From: Mycolicibacterium vaccae NBRC 14118 = CIP 105934
GTDB lineage: Bacteria; Actinomycetota; Actinomycetes; Mycobacteriales; Mycobacteriaceae
Assembly (NCBI RefSeq): GCF_001552715.1
Contig: NZ_BCRS01000029.1
Span: 1-42,489, forward strand
Reading direction: 5' to 3'
Length of the DNA: 42,489 nt
This document shows, one piece after another, positions 27,754-36,931 of this stretch. The notes under the pieces were generated by a model. It worked only from the letters and a program-made list of their open reading frames with translations, did not search any database and was not told the DNA's origin. Numbering within the stretch: the stretch's first letter is position 1; every line of letters begins with the position of its first letter. Position numbers and translations under genes: made by a program.

Positions 27754-28998
27754 TCAGGCCACCTCACCATCGGAAGTGACTGTGCCAGCGATGAAGTCGA
27801 CAGAGAACGCGCGGTCGTAGTCGGCGAGGTCTCGCACCAGCTGATCACTCGCCGCCGGCGGCGGGCCAGCTTGGAACTGGTGGCGCAGCGCCGCGGCTGT
27901 CGTGACGTGCGTGGGGTCGGTCAAGGTTTGTCGCGCCGCCCAGCAGCGGTCATGAGCCGCCAGCAGGCGGCCCGATCGGGTCACCGTCACCTGGGTCAGG
28001 GTGGTGGTCACCTCGACGAGTTGGCCGATCGCACTCGGGTCCACGGAGTAGTCGTTGCCGGCCACCCGCACGTAGTAGTCACGTCCCAGCCGCACCGAAG
28101 TCACCGTCCGCACCACCGGTGGCACCGGCGGCAGCGCCAGCATCTGGGCTCGGTCGGCATCGAGGAAGTCCACCGGACGACCACCATCGAGCACCCTCAC
28201 CCTTCGCGCGTTGGCGGTCGGAAGCCATTGCCCAAGTTGGTTATTGAAGTCTTGCGGCGAGGTGAAGCTGCGGCCGGGCAGAAATGAGGTCTCCAGATAC
28301 CGGTTAGCTCGCTCCACCATCCCCTTAGGTTCGGGGCCATAGGGCTTCAGTTGCACCAGCCGCGACCCGAGCGTTCCCATCAGCGCAGTGACCGGCTCGG
28401 TCAACCGGCCGCGGCGTCCGATCCCGGCCTCGTTGTCCCACCACAACTGACGGGGCACCGCGGCGAAGTTGCCCGCAAGCAGCTGCCACACCCCCGCCAC
28501 CAAGTCCATGGTCTGACGCGACGGCAGCATCACCGCGGCGATGAACCGGGAGAACGCGGCCACCATCACCAGCACCGGCAACAACGCCTCCTGGCCGAAC
28601 CCGACCGTAATCTTGGGCGCCGGGAACCACAGGTCGCACTGCATCACCCGACCCGGCGGATGCTCGAGACGGTCCACCGGATCAGCGGGCAAATACTCCG
28701 GCCGGATCGCCCGCACCCGCTCCCGAAACCAGGAGATCGAGCCTGTCCACCCGACGCGCTCAGCGATCACCGTCGCCGGCATACCGGGATACGCCGACAA
28801 CAACGCCCGAATCCGCGGCTCAACCTCGGCAATCGCCGACGGCGCAGACGCCCGCACGTACTTCGGCGGCCCATCACTGGCCAGCGCACTGGCCACCGTG
28901 TCTCGCGCGATGCTCAGCTGCCGTGCGATAGCCCGCTGCGACAACCCCTCGCTGCGATGAAGATGCCGGATCAAGGCCCAGTCTTCCAAGGAGATCAC
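27754..28998 (-). CDS. istA: IS21 transposase IstA
   Basis: The 414-aa transposase has an N-terminal helix-turn-helix (LSQRAIARQLSIARDTV) and a DDE integrase core: VMQCDLWF with the first Asp, LWWDNEAGIG with the second, and GMVERANRYLETSF with the Glu. The C-terminal beta-barrel-like part includes YYVRVAGNDYSVDPSAIG. Start: GTG at 28998 (VISLEDWALIRHLHR) lies just inside the terminal repeats; a TTG at 29031 would start within the repeat. Full length, so the element may still move. Confidence 0.92.
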   Translation of the reverse strand: MISLEDWALIRHLHRSEGLSQRAIARQLSIARDTVASALASDGPPKYVRASAPSAIAEVEPRIRALLSAYPGMPATVIAERVGWTGSISWFRERVRAIRPEYLPADPVDRLEHPPGRVMQCDLWFPAPKITVGFGQEALLPVLVMVAAFSRFIAAVMLPSRQTMDLVAGVWQLLAGNFAAVPRQLWWDNEAGIGRRGRLTEPVTALMGTLGSRLVQLKPYGPEPKGMVERANRYLETSFLPGRSFTSPQDFNNQLGQWLPTANARRVRVLDGGRPVDFLDADRAQMLALPPVPPVVRTVTSVRLGRDYYVRVAGNDYSVDPSAIGQLVEVTTTLTQVTVTRSGRLLAAHDRCWAARQTLTDPTHVTTAAALRHQFQAGPPPAASDQLVRDLADYDRAFSVDFIAGTVTSDGEVA

Positions 28999-29068
28999 CC
29001 ATCCAATCTGATTGGGTGGCCTACTTTTCAACCGTCGCGACTGGCCGGGTTCTCAACCGTCGTCAACA

Positions 29069-29073
29069 CGCTC
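29069..29073. repeat. right target-site duplication (CGCTC)
   Basis: Copy of the five bases found directly left of the element. Confidence 0.75.
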
Positions 29074-29264
29074 TCAGGTGTGGAAGTCGTCGAGGTCCTC
29101 GTAAGGTTCGCCCAGTCTTCAACACACGACCCACACGGATGCGAACCGACATGCCAGCGCCGAACCGCTGAGCAGCCAGGCGAAGGGACCGCCCCTTCCT
29201 CGTGACGACAACGAGCCAGCCGCATACAACCGGCTTCTGACAATGCAGCATTACGGTGGGACAC
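29069..29264 (-). pseudogene. degraded transposase 5' fragment, possibly IS481 family
   Basis: Read leftwards from a GTG, the frame begins SHRNAALSEAGCMRLARCR, which resembles the N-terminus of IS481-type transposases (SHxNAxLTxxGRxRLV). It then appears to shift frame, with RSLRLAAQRFGAG continuing the helix-turn-helix-like part in another frame. The fragment ends at the IS21 insertion and there is no catalytic core. A 13-base inverted repeat lies just ahead. Family assignment rests on this short resemblance only. Confidence 0.4.
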
Positions 29265-29325
29265 GGAGACCTCCGAGAGTGCGAAGCGTTCCTCGACAGC
29301 CCCAAAAGTCCACTCGGAGGTCTCC
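29265..29325. repeat. inverted repeat upstream of the transposase fragment
   Basis: GGAGACCTCCGAG (29265-29277) and its exact reverse complement CTCGGAGGTCTCC (29313-29325) flank a 35-base loop, just ahead of the GTG of the transposase fragment. It could be part of an insertion sequence end or a regulatory site of that element. Confidence 0.6.
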
Positions 29326-29656
29326 ATCGTTTTCACCACGCCAGGCCCTAGACGTCCGGGCCAGTACAACTTGGCCTTGGGAGCGATGACACAACCGCTG
29401 GACTATTCGCTAGCATGGCCGCATTAGTCTCCAACAGGTGCGCGCATGCGACGCTCGACCACACCGGACTGAGTGGGCACTACGCATCGGGGGGAACCGG
29501 GGAGGATGACAGCATGGGTACGAACATCTCGCCGCGGTTTACGATTTGGTGGCACAATAACGATCGTCACCTACAGGATGATCGCAAAATTTTCTATTTG
29601 CAAATCGCGGGCAGAAAGACAAATGATTCGCAAAAACTAAGCGATGGCGAAAAAGA
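29326..29656. other. intergenic region before the polymerase gene
   Basis: About 330 bases, increasingly A-rich toward the polymerase start. TGACAC and TAGCAT spaced by 18 bases near 29,390-29,415 could be a rightward promoter. No coding frame with family resemblance was seen. Confidence 0.35.
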
Positions 29657-31180
29657 TTGCCCAACGAACTGACAACAAGGCGCGACCTAGCGGGCCGCGC
29701 GAGTACCGTAAAACTGCCACTGCCCGAAATCTGGGTAGTAATGACACTACTTGTCGCCTACGTCGGAGCGCCCCTAGGGGCAGACGCACCGATCCTCTGG
29801 GCGTGCCTCGTATTACACTATGCCCTAATTATCGCCTCTGTGTGGAAGCCGTCACGCGTGTACCGCGGATTGCCAACGTTCGTCACAGCAGAATTTCTTT
29901 TCTTATTCTTCGCCTATCTTATCTATTTCCTCCCATACCAGCTTTTCCTACTTGATATTAACGACTTGGAAGCCAGTCAGCGTTTCCCAGGAAAAGCATT
30001 TAGTGATCAATCGAACCACGCCATTCTATTAGCCTCGATAGGCATGGTTTCTTTTCGAGCCGGGCTCCGCTATCTGAGACCAAACTCCACCCTCCAGCGC
30101 ACGAATGAGCACAAGCGCGTAACGCGACTTGACGCGCTAAGCGCTGACTCGCTGGCGCTCCCGGTCTTAGCCCTTCAAATCCTACTTATCGCCTTCTATT
30201 TGGCATTCGGATTTAAAGCTGAGGCAGAGGGCCGCTATACGGACAGTACTGCTGGCGGCAACTTCGCCGAGGGAATTTATACGGGAATAACCGTTCTTTG
30301 CATGGTCGCAGTTGCATTAATTCTTACACCGAATCGAAGCCGGGCAGCTGCAGCCCCAAAGTCGATTTTCCTATGGGCCGCAGCGGGTGTCGCGCTCCTT
30401 TGGGCCGGCCGAATACTCCTGGCAGGCGACCGCAACAGTTTCCTACTTATCGGCATAGTTGCTCTTGGTGGCATCTTTACATTCCGCGTCCGCATCGGAC
30501 GATGGGCACTAGTCACCTGCTGCGCTATTGCTTTGGTCATGTATAACGCCATTGAGCAGTTCCGTAAAGGGCGAGTCGACTCCCTCATGCAATACGCGTT
30601 CGGAGAGGCGGCGTCGGGCACAGCGTCGGCCGATAGCAGCTTCAACATCAGCACCATCTCCGTGCGGGCCGCTCTAGCGAATGTGCCTGAATACTTCGAT
30701 TACGGCTACGGCTTGTACAAGCTCGTCGGCTTGGCCGGAGTAATTCCATTCATTCGTGGCGCCGTAATACCACCGGAGATGCCTTTTACGCAGAGTTCCG
30801 ACGTGCTTGTGATGATATTGCTCGGCCCCTCAGCCACATGGGGAGTGGGGACCAACGTAATCGCCGACATCTACATGGATTTCGGGCTGTTCGGCGTCCC
30901 CATACTGCTGTTCCTGGTGGGCCTCGGAGTGGCGTATACGCGTGTATCCTTAATCAATCACCCCGACTCCCCTTGGCGGGCAGTGTTCTACTTAGTCACC
31001 CTCGCTCTTGTGGCGGAACTCCCTCGCTATTCGCTCACATTTCCGGTAAGGCCGCTAGTTTGGGTATTTCTGCTCTTCTGGGCAGTAGCCGTACTGACGC
31101 CAGCAATACGGCAGCAACACCCTAGCCGAGGACACCATAGGCGCCGTGCAGCTCAACAGCGGCACCAAGCACAGATATGA
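29657..31180 (+). CDS. Wzy-like O-antigen/capsule polymerase
   Basis: The 507-aa protein has about 11-13 hydrophobic helices and a large loop in the second half (about residues 300-395), the layout of Wzy-type polymerases. They join repeat units on the outer face of the membrane. Segments such as LLAGDRNSFLLIG and the late TNVIADIYMDFGLFG, followed by helices, resemble the O-antigen polymerase family, whose sequences are otherwise very variable. The start is TTG at 29657, or a start codon slightly further in. The last ~25 residues are polar and His/Arg-rich. Low GC compared with the flanks. Confidence 0.82.
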   Translation: MPNELTTRRDLAGRASTVKLPLPEIWVVMTLLVAYVGAPLGADAPILWACLVLHYALIIASVWKPSRVYRGLPTFVTAEFLFLFFAYLIYFLPYQLFLLDINDLEASQRFPGKAFSDQSNHAILLASIGMVSFRAGLRYLRPNSTLQRTNEHKRVTRLDALSADSLALPVLALQILLIAFYLAFGFKAEAEGRYTDSTAGGNFAEGIYTGITVLCMVAVALILTPNRSRAAAAPKSIFLWAAAGVALLWAGRILLAGDRNSFLLIGIVALGGIFTFRVRIGRWALVTCCAIALVMYNAIEQFRKGRVDSLMQYAFGEAASGTASADSSFNISTISVRAALANVPEYFDYGYGLYKLVGLAGVIPFIRGAVIPPEMPFTQSSDVLVMILLGPSATWGVGTNVIADIYMDFGLFGVPILLFLVGLGVAYTRVSLINHPDSPWRAVFYLVTLALVAELPRYSLTFPVRPLVWVFLLFWAVAVLTPAIRQQHPSRGHHRRRAAQQRHQAQI

Positions 31181-31249
31181 ACACCAACTACCGGTCGAAA
31201 CTACTGAGCCATGACCATCAACGAACGTACGAGAGATTAAGCTCGGCCT

Positions 31250-32494
31250 ATGAGGTCGCCCCAAGGCGTATGCCTATTTAGCCTTAACTTCCCGCCTGAA
31301 CCCACAGGTATCGCTCCATACGCGGGGGCGCTAGCTGACGGGTTGAGCAAGGCCGGCTTCTCAGTCACAGCGCATGTCGCACATCCGCACTATCCAGAAT
31401 GGATAATTGCCGACGATTACGGGCAATGGACGCGCACGGAAGAACGCGGACGTACGTCAGTGCGCCGCCGCCTACATTATGTTCCCAGAACGCCTCGGGG
31501 TTATCGTAGGTTGCTGTCCGAGTTGACCTTCGGCCTGCGCCTGATATTTGACAACTGGCGCTATCCTGCCGCGATCGTAAGCATCACACCCTCGTTGTTC
31601 GCAACAGCCTTGGTCGCACTCCGTCTGCGGCTCACTCCAAACCGTCCGCCGTTGATTATTTGGGTCCAGGATCTCTATGGCGTCGGACTAGCCGAGGTGG
31701 GCGAAGGAAGCTCCTTAGTGCAGAGAATCGTCCGTTGGATCGAATCAAGCACATTTCGTGCCGCTGACCACGTTGTGGTCATTCACGAGCGATTCAATGC
31801 GCTCGTGACGCAGGAACTCGGCGTAGCCGCCGACCGGGTATCGGTCATCCGAAACTGGACCCACCTAGCCGATCCCCCCAATACAACCGCCGTCCAAGCG
31901 CGACGACAGCTCGGCTGGCCTGCAGATGTGATACTTGCTGTCCACACTGGAAATATGGGGGCGAAACAGGGACTAGAAAATATCGTAGACGCGGCACGTC
32001 TTGCGGAGGCGCGCAATTCTTCTGTGCACTTTGTGTTAGTCGGAGACGGTGGTGAGCGGAAGCACCTAGAAAGTCTCGCAAATGGTGTGTCACATATCAG
32101 CTTCGTCGATCCTTTGGATGATCACGACTACCATTTGGCTCTCAGTGCGGCAGACGTGCTGGTTGTGAACGAAAAGCCTGGCGTGGCATCAATGGCCGTG
32201 CCGAGCAAACTTACTTCCTACTTCAATGCTCAGCGCCCCATAGTAGCGGCGACGGATCGTGCGGGGATAACTGCGGAAGAAATCTTCGCCGCAGACGCGG
32301 GATTAGTGGTCCCAGCTGGCGATCCGGAGGCCCTTCTTTCCGCTATTCAGAGTCTATGTGCGGATGAGCAGGCCGCCGAGCGATACGGCAAAAATGGTCG
32401 ACAGTACCGTGACGCGGTCTTGGGTGAGCCCGCTGCCCTTGCGAAGTGGAGCGACTTAATCCAGCAGAAATTTCGCGATTCCAACCAAAACTAA
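31250..32494 (+). CDS. WcaI-like GT4-family glycosyltransferase D
   Basis: The 414-aa enzyme opens SLNFPPEPTGIAPYAGALAD, the signature of the WcaI-type glycosyltransferases of colanic acid. It continues with HPHYPEW and IIWVQDLYGVGL. The donor domain shows AVHTGNMGAKQGLENIVDAA and MAVPSKLTSYFNAQRPIVAA. It probably adds a sugar to the lipid-linked unit; colanic acid WcaI is thought to use GDP-fucose, which would fit the fcl gene here, but donor identity is inference. It follows the polymerase by about 70 bases on the same strand. Confidence 0.9.
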   Translation: MRSPQGVCLFSLNFPPEPTGIAPYAGALADGLSKAGFSVTAHVAHPHYPEWIIADDYGQWTRTEERGRTSVRRRLHYVPRTPRGYRRLLSELTFGLRLIFDNWRYPAAIVSITPSLFATALVALRLRLTPNRPPLIIWVQDLYGVGLAEVGEGSSLVQRIVRWIESSTFRAADHVVVIHERFNALVTQELGVAADRVSVIRNWTHLADPPNTTAVQARRQLGWPADVILAVHTGNMGAKQGLENIVDAARLAEARNSSVHFVLVGDGGERKHLESLANGVSHISFVDPLDDHDYHLALSAADVLVVNEKPGVASMAVPSKLTSYFNAQRPIVAATDRAGITAEEIFAADAGLVVPAGDPEALLSAIQSLCADEQAAERYGKNGRQYRDAVLGEPAALAKWSDLIQQKFRDSNQN

Positions 32495-32523
32495 AGGCAG
32501 GTGTCGCCGATCCATCGAGCGGC

Positions 32524-33273
32524 TTAGTCAGTCGACCGCTTTCGTGCATAAACGTTGAGAACGGGGCTCATTGCATCGGGAGCATGCTTGTTTGCAAATT
32601 TGAGCAATCTGTATAACCACGGCATACCAAAGTGATACGAGGGTTCTGGCGCGTGCCTCACTATATATACGTCCGCTCGATCGCCAAATGCATCTGTTAA
32701 TGCGCGGGGAGTGTTCAGCTTGTATTGAGTAGGGAAAACATCTTTGGCCTTCCGGTTAGGTTGGCTCCGCGTAAGCACTTTCACGTGAAGGCGATTAGGC
32801 ACCATCCGCGCACTCATTGCTATGTAGCCCCATTTATTGGGCGTAACTGCGGCAATTACGCCGCCCGGCTTAGCGACGCGCAGAAGTTCGGAAATGACGA
32901 AATGAGGATCTTCAATGTGCTCGAAAACGAACCGAGCGACGACGAGGTCGAATCGTTCATTTTCGTACGGCAGCGGCTCCCCAGTGACGATCACCTTTGC
33001 GTCGTCGAGGAAAGGATTCTCAAGTATCACCGGATCAACGTCGCAGCCATCTAGGTGCTTGCAGCGGCCCTTGAGGTCGGCCATACTTCGGCGGAATTCA
33101 ACTTGGTCGTCAAAGAGCGGCCCACCTCTACCCGCGCCAAAATCTAGGACCGTGTCAGAGGGACGCACGATTGCTGCAATCTGATTGAAAAAACTAACAG
33201 TCCCGTCGACATGTGTAAACCCGCCGATGTTTACTTCGGGATAAAATCGACGTTTAAGCGACTCATCATCCAT
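32524..33273 (-). CDS. class I SAM-dependent methyltransferase
   Basis: The 249-aa protein has VLDFGAGRGGPLF (motif I, about residues 43-55), FDLVVARFVFEHIEDP and KPGGVIAAVTPN, a standard SAM methyltransferase core. An N-terminal segment FYPEVNIGGFTHVDGT precedes it. The C-terminus carries a small basic cap with a single hydrophobic stretch. It converges with glycosyltransferase D at a gap of about 30 bases. The substrate is unknown; a sugar of the repeat unit is likely from context. Confidence 0.86.
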   Translation of the reverse strand: MDDESLKRRFYPEVNIGGFTHVDGTVSFFNQIAAIVRPSDTVLDFGAGRGGPLFDDQVEFRRSMADLKGRCKHLDGCDVDPVILENPFLDDAKVIVTGEPLPYENERFDLVVARFVFEHIEDPHFVISELLRVAKPGGVIAAVTPNKWGYIAMSARMVPNRLHVKVLTRSQPNRKAKDVFPTQYKLNTPRALTDAFGDRADVYIVRHAPEPSYHFGMPWLYRLLKFANKHAPDAMSPVLNVYARKRSTD

Positions 33274-33458
33274 GTATTCACTCTACAAGTTCTCGCTTGT
33301 TTCGGCCGTAGCCGATCGCATCAAATCCGCCCATTCCATCACGCAATCGAAATTATGCCGATGTTGAGTGGTCGCACATGCAGATTCATTCACGGGGCCA
33401 GCACGGTAATCTCCACCCGGCTCCCTCGGCTTGCGTCCCAGGAGAAACATCCTAGGCT

Positions 33459-34946
33459 CTATTCAAGCGTCTCTCGCCGACGGCGTTTTTCGGCCCAATC
33501 AGCTAATTGTCGCGAGGCAGGTTGCGCAATTCGGTCAGGCGGCTGTTGCCACGTCGTCTCCCCCGTCGCGGTTCGCCCCTCGGTCTCACTACCGGCATAG
33601 GTGTATTTATAGCTGTAGGCATAGGAGGACGAATTGCCGCGTGACGGCAACATCGTGAAAACTGCCCCAAGCAAGGGTGCGCCAACGCTTTCGAGGCTTC
33701 CGACAGCGTGTACGAGCTGCTCTCGCTTAGTGTGGCCGAACCGAGCCATTATGAGGACACCGTCCGCTCCTGCGGCCAGAATCGCGGCATCAGTTACCGC
33801 AAGGAGTGGCGTCGAATCGACAATCACGTAGTCGAACTCCGTGCGAAGCTCGCTCAGCAGTTTCCTCGCTGATTGCGATCCGAGAAGTTCGCTCGGGTTG
33901 GGCGGAATAGCGCCAGACGTAAGGACAGAAAGGCCCGAGAAGCGCGTCTTTTGAAGCGCTTCTTCCAACGAAGCTCCGCCACTCAAGACAGTGCTAAAAC
34001 CTACCTGCCCTACGAGGTCTAGATACTTCGCCAATGCGGGGCGCCGCATATCTCCATCAACCAGTACGACACTGTGCTCAGCTTCGGCCAGAGCTAAAGC
34101 AATGTTGATCGCCGTGGTTGACTTACCTTCACTGGGCATAGAACTAGTCACTACAATGATGCGCGGCGGATTATCAACTGCCAAAAACTGAAGATTGGTA
34201 CGTAATTTCCGGAAGGCTTCGGCAGTCCCCGAGCTATCGCGATCAAAGGCTATAGCTGGCTGTTTACGGCGATCCTTGTCGAGCGGCATATTGCCAACGA
34301 TACCAGCACCTGTAATCTCTTCGAGATTCTCTCGGTTCTTAACGGTGTTATCCAGCATGTCGCGGAATACCGCGATGCCAAATCCAAGAAGTAAGCCGAG
34401 AGCTAGTCCGACGCCTATGTTCCGCGCGGTCTTTGGAATAACGGGCCCATTTGGAATCGAAGCACGCTGCTCGACAACAACGCGAGCATCCGGCCTCGCG
34501 CCGCTTTCTGGCGTCTCTAGTTCACGGACGAGGGTTACAAATTCGTCCGAAAGCGTGTTGGCGATATCCCGCGCTCGCACAGGTGATGCATCGAGCACAG
34601 TCACATCGATAAGGACGGTGTCAGGTTTGGCTTTCGCGGTCACATTTTCCTGCAGCGCGCCGGCACTCGTACTTAAACCCAATTTGTCGATTGTGCGCTG
34701 GGCGAGAGTCTGCCCCATTATAAGCTGCGTGTACGAAACGACGCGTTCTTGAGAAAGTCGATTGCCTTGGTACATCTCCGCCACGGATGAACCACCTGAG
34801 GTCGACACATATAGTCTCGTAGAGGCTTGGTACAGCGGCGTTGTAAACAATGTTATCGCGACGGCTCCTAGCAGCGCGACTACAACGGTTACGCACACCG
34901 TCAGCCATCGTGCTCGAATCAGCCTTACGATGTCCTGCAGATTCAA
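33459..34946 (-). CDS. Wzc-like chain-length regulator with BY-kinase domain
   Basis: This protein controls polysaccharide length and export. It has a Wzz-type N-terminus between two membrane helices (about residues 16-36 and 178-196) and a cytosolic tyrosine kinase domain. The kinase shows Walker A SSMPSEGKSTT (270-280), Walker A' VVLVDGD (295-301) and Walker B YVIVDS (375-380). A tyrosine cluster YAYSYKYTY (444-452) is the autophosphorylation site type. The start is set at TTG 34946, giving MNLQDIVRLIRARW, the usual beginning, with AAGGGG five bases ahead; GTG at 34952 abuts that site. Numbers above count from the GTG. Likely partner of the phosphatase at 14090. Confidence 0.93.
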   Translation of the reverse strand: MNLQDIVRLIRARWLTVCVTVVVALLGAVAITLFTTPLYQASTRLYVSTSGGSSVAEMYQGNRLSQERVVSYTQLIMGQTLAQRTIDKLGLSTSAGALQENVTAKAKPDTVLIDVTVLDASPVRARDIANTLSDEFVTLVRELETPESGARPDARVVVEQRASIPNGPVIPKTARNIGVGLALGLLLGFGIAVFRDMLDNTVKNRENLEEITGAGIVGNMPLDKDRRKQPAIAFDRDSSGTAEAFRKLRTNLQFLAVDNPPRIIVVTSSMPSEGKSTTAINIALALAEAEHSVVLVDGDMRRPALAKYLDLVGQVGFSTVLSGGASLEEALQKTRFSGLSVLTSGAIPPNPSELLGSQSARKLLSELRTEFDYVIVDSTPLLAVTDAAILAAGADGVLIMARFGHTKREQLVHAVGSLESVGAPLLGAVFTMLPSRGNSSSYAYSYKYTYAGSETEGRTATGETTWQQPPDRIAQPASRQLADWAEKRRRRETLE

Positions 34947-34957
34947 TGCCACCCCTT

Positions 34958-34970
34958 AGCCCGCTGGGCT
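34958..34970 (-). promoter_or_regulatory. small hairpin adjoining the wzc ribosome-binding site
   Basis: AGCCC-AGC-GGGCT on the transcribed strand ends directly before the TAAGGGG ribosome-binding stretch. It could affect translation of the chain-length gene; a chance stem of five base pairs is equally possible. Confidence 0.25.
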
Positions 34971-35039
34971 TTCGTTGTCGTCCTCTTCCGTCGGCGGATC
35001 GAACCGGGAAGAATTCTTTCGATTTTTAAGCTGACCCGA

Positions 35040-36881
35040 TTAGTCGCCGCATGCCGGGACCGATACTTTTGGCTTTACGTCGTCTACAAGAGGCTGCACC
35101 GGCATCCTTGCGGCGCCAGGGGCCGTCGGCTCCGATAAATGGAAACTCAACTCCCCTGATTGTCCAGGGGGTATAAGGACCTGCACCTCATAAGTCGGAT
35201 GACCCCGTTCAGCGCCCAACGTAAAAGGCACGCGCTCCCCATTCGCAAGCACACTTACCAGCGACGATCCGACGGTTGATACAAGCCGCACCGAAGTCAC
35301 CATGGTTCCTCTTGGGACCTCAAATGGAACATCGCGAGAGAGACCTTCGATGCCCACAATATAATCCGGCAGCGGAACGTCCGGAACCGTATTTTTCAAT
35401 CGAACTGTCACGGTTGACATCCTCGTTTGAGCATCGCAGCCATCGCTGACATATTCGAGCTCCCTTTCGAGATAGTAGTCGAGTTTATTTCCGCCTAAAT
35501 TGTTGACTACTATTGCCGCGAATGGAGCAGTGTCGTTTGGGACCGCATTGGCCAGCGGCGTACTTTCGAGTAGCCGCTGCTCTTCCTCATTCGAACTCCA
35601 TACTGCTAATCTACGTTCGCCGGCAGCCTTGCCCAACGCGTCTAGGAGCTTCCTAGGCGACTCCACAGGTCCTGTTATTTTGCGAACTACCTCACTTGCG
35701 ATGTCTTGGAGATAGTTCTTCCGCGCAGTTTGGTCGTCTGGATATCTTATATACGCAGTAGACTCCGTCAGTTCGACGACGTTGTCCTTGCTGATTTTCT
35801 CGCCATCCGGCATCGTAATGGCTCCGACTGCGCCGAGAATATAGCTAAGAGCGACCGGATCTATAGCCAGTACACCGTCAACGCTCTCTCCCGATTCATC
35901 GGCCCACATCGATCTCCAAATCTGTGCGGCGTATGGAAAGTGGGAACTGAGATTACTATTCCGAAAATCGGTGAATGGATTGGTATATCCGTAGTTGTCC
36001 ATGTATTCCGGCCCCAGGTCGAGCGAGGCCGCTGCTGTCCGTAAGTCCGTGTTTGGGCCCAGTGTGTCAACTGATGGCGTTCCGTCATTGAACCGCAGGA
36101 TTCCAAAACCACCGAGCAGGCCGCCCGTCCCACGCGCCTCTGCGTTGGTTTGGAATCCCATAAAGTAGGTACGAGGCCCATCGGCCCCCATCATGGCGGG
36201 AGCGACTCGCGCCGCGAGAGCGGTATTTTCGAGGAGCCCTGCGATTTCGGAAGTCTGACTCTGTACTTGTATACGAGCGTCCTCTAGGACTGAGAGAAAG
36301 CCGGGATCAGGGATCTGATCGGCAGCTGCGTTGAGATTTGCGGCGTCTTGGGCTATCTGCCTTAGCTGCGGTTCTTCAGCACGAAGGCGTTGGACGTCCA
36401 GTCGCCCATCCTTCAGAAGTCTGTCGGGCGCGACGCCGGAACCAACATCAGTGGATGGTTGCAACACGTCCGCCGCTAACCCTAAGACGACAGTGGAGAT
36501 CTGTTGACCCGTCTCAAAGGGATCCCCCAGCCAAGGAATTACCGAGACGATATTCCAGGGCACCGAGTGTGTTGCATCGCTTGCGCTTTGGGCGTGAGTT
36601 CGGGCATCAGCCGCAAGCTGCGCTGCCGTCTCCGTTTCACCTCGAAGCAATGCGTCTTTGGCCTGCTGCGCGCTACTTCTGGCGTGCTCCAGGCTATTTT
36701 TAGCTTCGAAGCCACGAACTCCCAACCAGACACCAAAAGCAACAACGATGAATACCAGCGCCAAAGCCGTCCACACCGCTCCGTGGCGATCCCGCAACCA
36801 GTAAGGCCCGCGTTCGTCTTCATCTAGTAACAGGTCGTCGTCTCGCCGATCGCCGGACCGGCGGCGGAAGAACTTATTCAC
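35040..36881 (-). CDS. DUF4012-domain membrane protein
   Basis: The 613-aa protein has an acidic/basic cytosolic N-terminus (1-34), one membrane helix (about 35-55), a helical stalk rich in Ala/Gln, and a large extracytoplasmic DUF4012 domain. The domain is recognised by PRTYFMGFQTNAEARGTGG and GGFGILRFNDG. Such proteins sit in actinobacterial exopolysaccharide loci next to Wzc-type genes, and their role is undefined. Here it lies 90 bases upstream of wzc on the same strand, so it may work with the kinase in export or anchoring of the polymer. It starts with GTG. No catalytic motif is evident. Confidence 0.86.
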   Translation of the reverse strand: MNKFFRRRSGDRRDDDLLLDEDERGPYWLRDRHGAVWTALALVFIVVAFGVWLGVRGFEAKNSLEHARSSAQQAKDALLRGETETAAQLAADARTHAQSASDATHSVPWNIVSVIPWLGDPFETGQQISTVVLGLAADVLQPSTDVGSGVAPDRLLKDGRLDVQRLRAEEPQLRQIAQDAANLNAAADQIPDPGFLSVLEDARIQVQSQTSEIAGLLENTALAARVAPAMMGADGPRTYFMGFQTNAEARGTGGLLGGFGILRFNDGTPSVDTLGPNTDLRTAAASLDLGPEYMDNYGYTNPFTDFRNSNLSSHFPYAAQIWRSMWADESGESVDGVLAIDPVALSYILGAVGAITMPDGEKISKDNVVELTESTAYIRYPDDQTARKNYLQDIASEVVRKITGPVESPRKLLDALGKAAGERRLAVWSSNEEEQRLLESTPLANAVPNDTAPFAAIVVNNLGGNKLDYYLERELEYVSDGCDAQTRMSTVTVRLKNTVPDVPLPDYIVGIEGLSRDVPFEVPRGTMVTSVRLVSTVGSSLVSVLANGERVPFTLGAERGHPTYEVQVLIPPGQSGELSFHLSEPTAPGAARMPVQPLVDDVKPKVSVPACGD

Positions 36882-36931
36882 TTAGTTACATTCCCGTGGT
36901 CGGTGGGTTCTCAGCAATTGCGCTAGACAAG

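Larger units (their letters stand above)
26906..29068 (-). mobile_element. IS21-family insertion sequence, complete
   Basis: The element runs from TGTCGACGACGG to its near reverse complement CCGTCGTCAACA, with two genes on the minus strand (istA then istB). Each end has two copies of a roughly 20-base repeat, as usual for IS21: left GACGGTTGAAAAGTAGGCCA at 26913-26932 and a one-base-shorter copy at 26938-26956; right TGGCCTACTTTTCAACCGTC at 29017-29036 and a diverged copy at 29041-29064. It is flanked by the 5-base duplication CGCTC. Both genes look intact, so the element may be active. High GC, unlike the island around it, shows it came from a mycobacterial-like donor. Confidence 0.9.
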
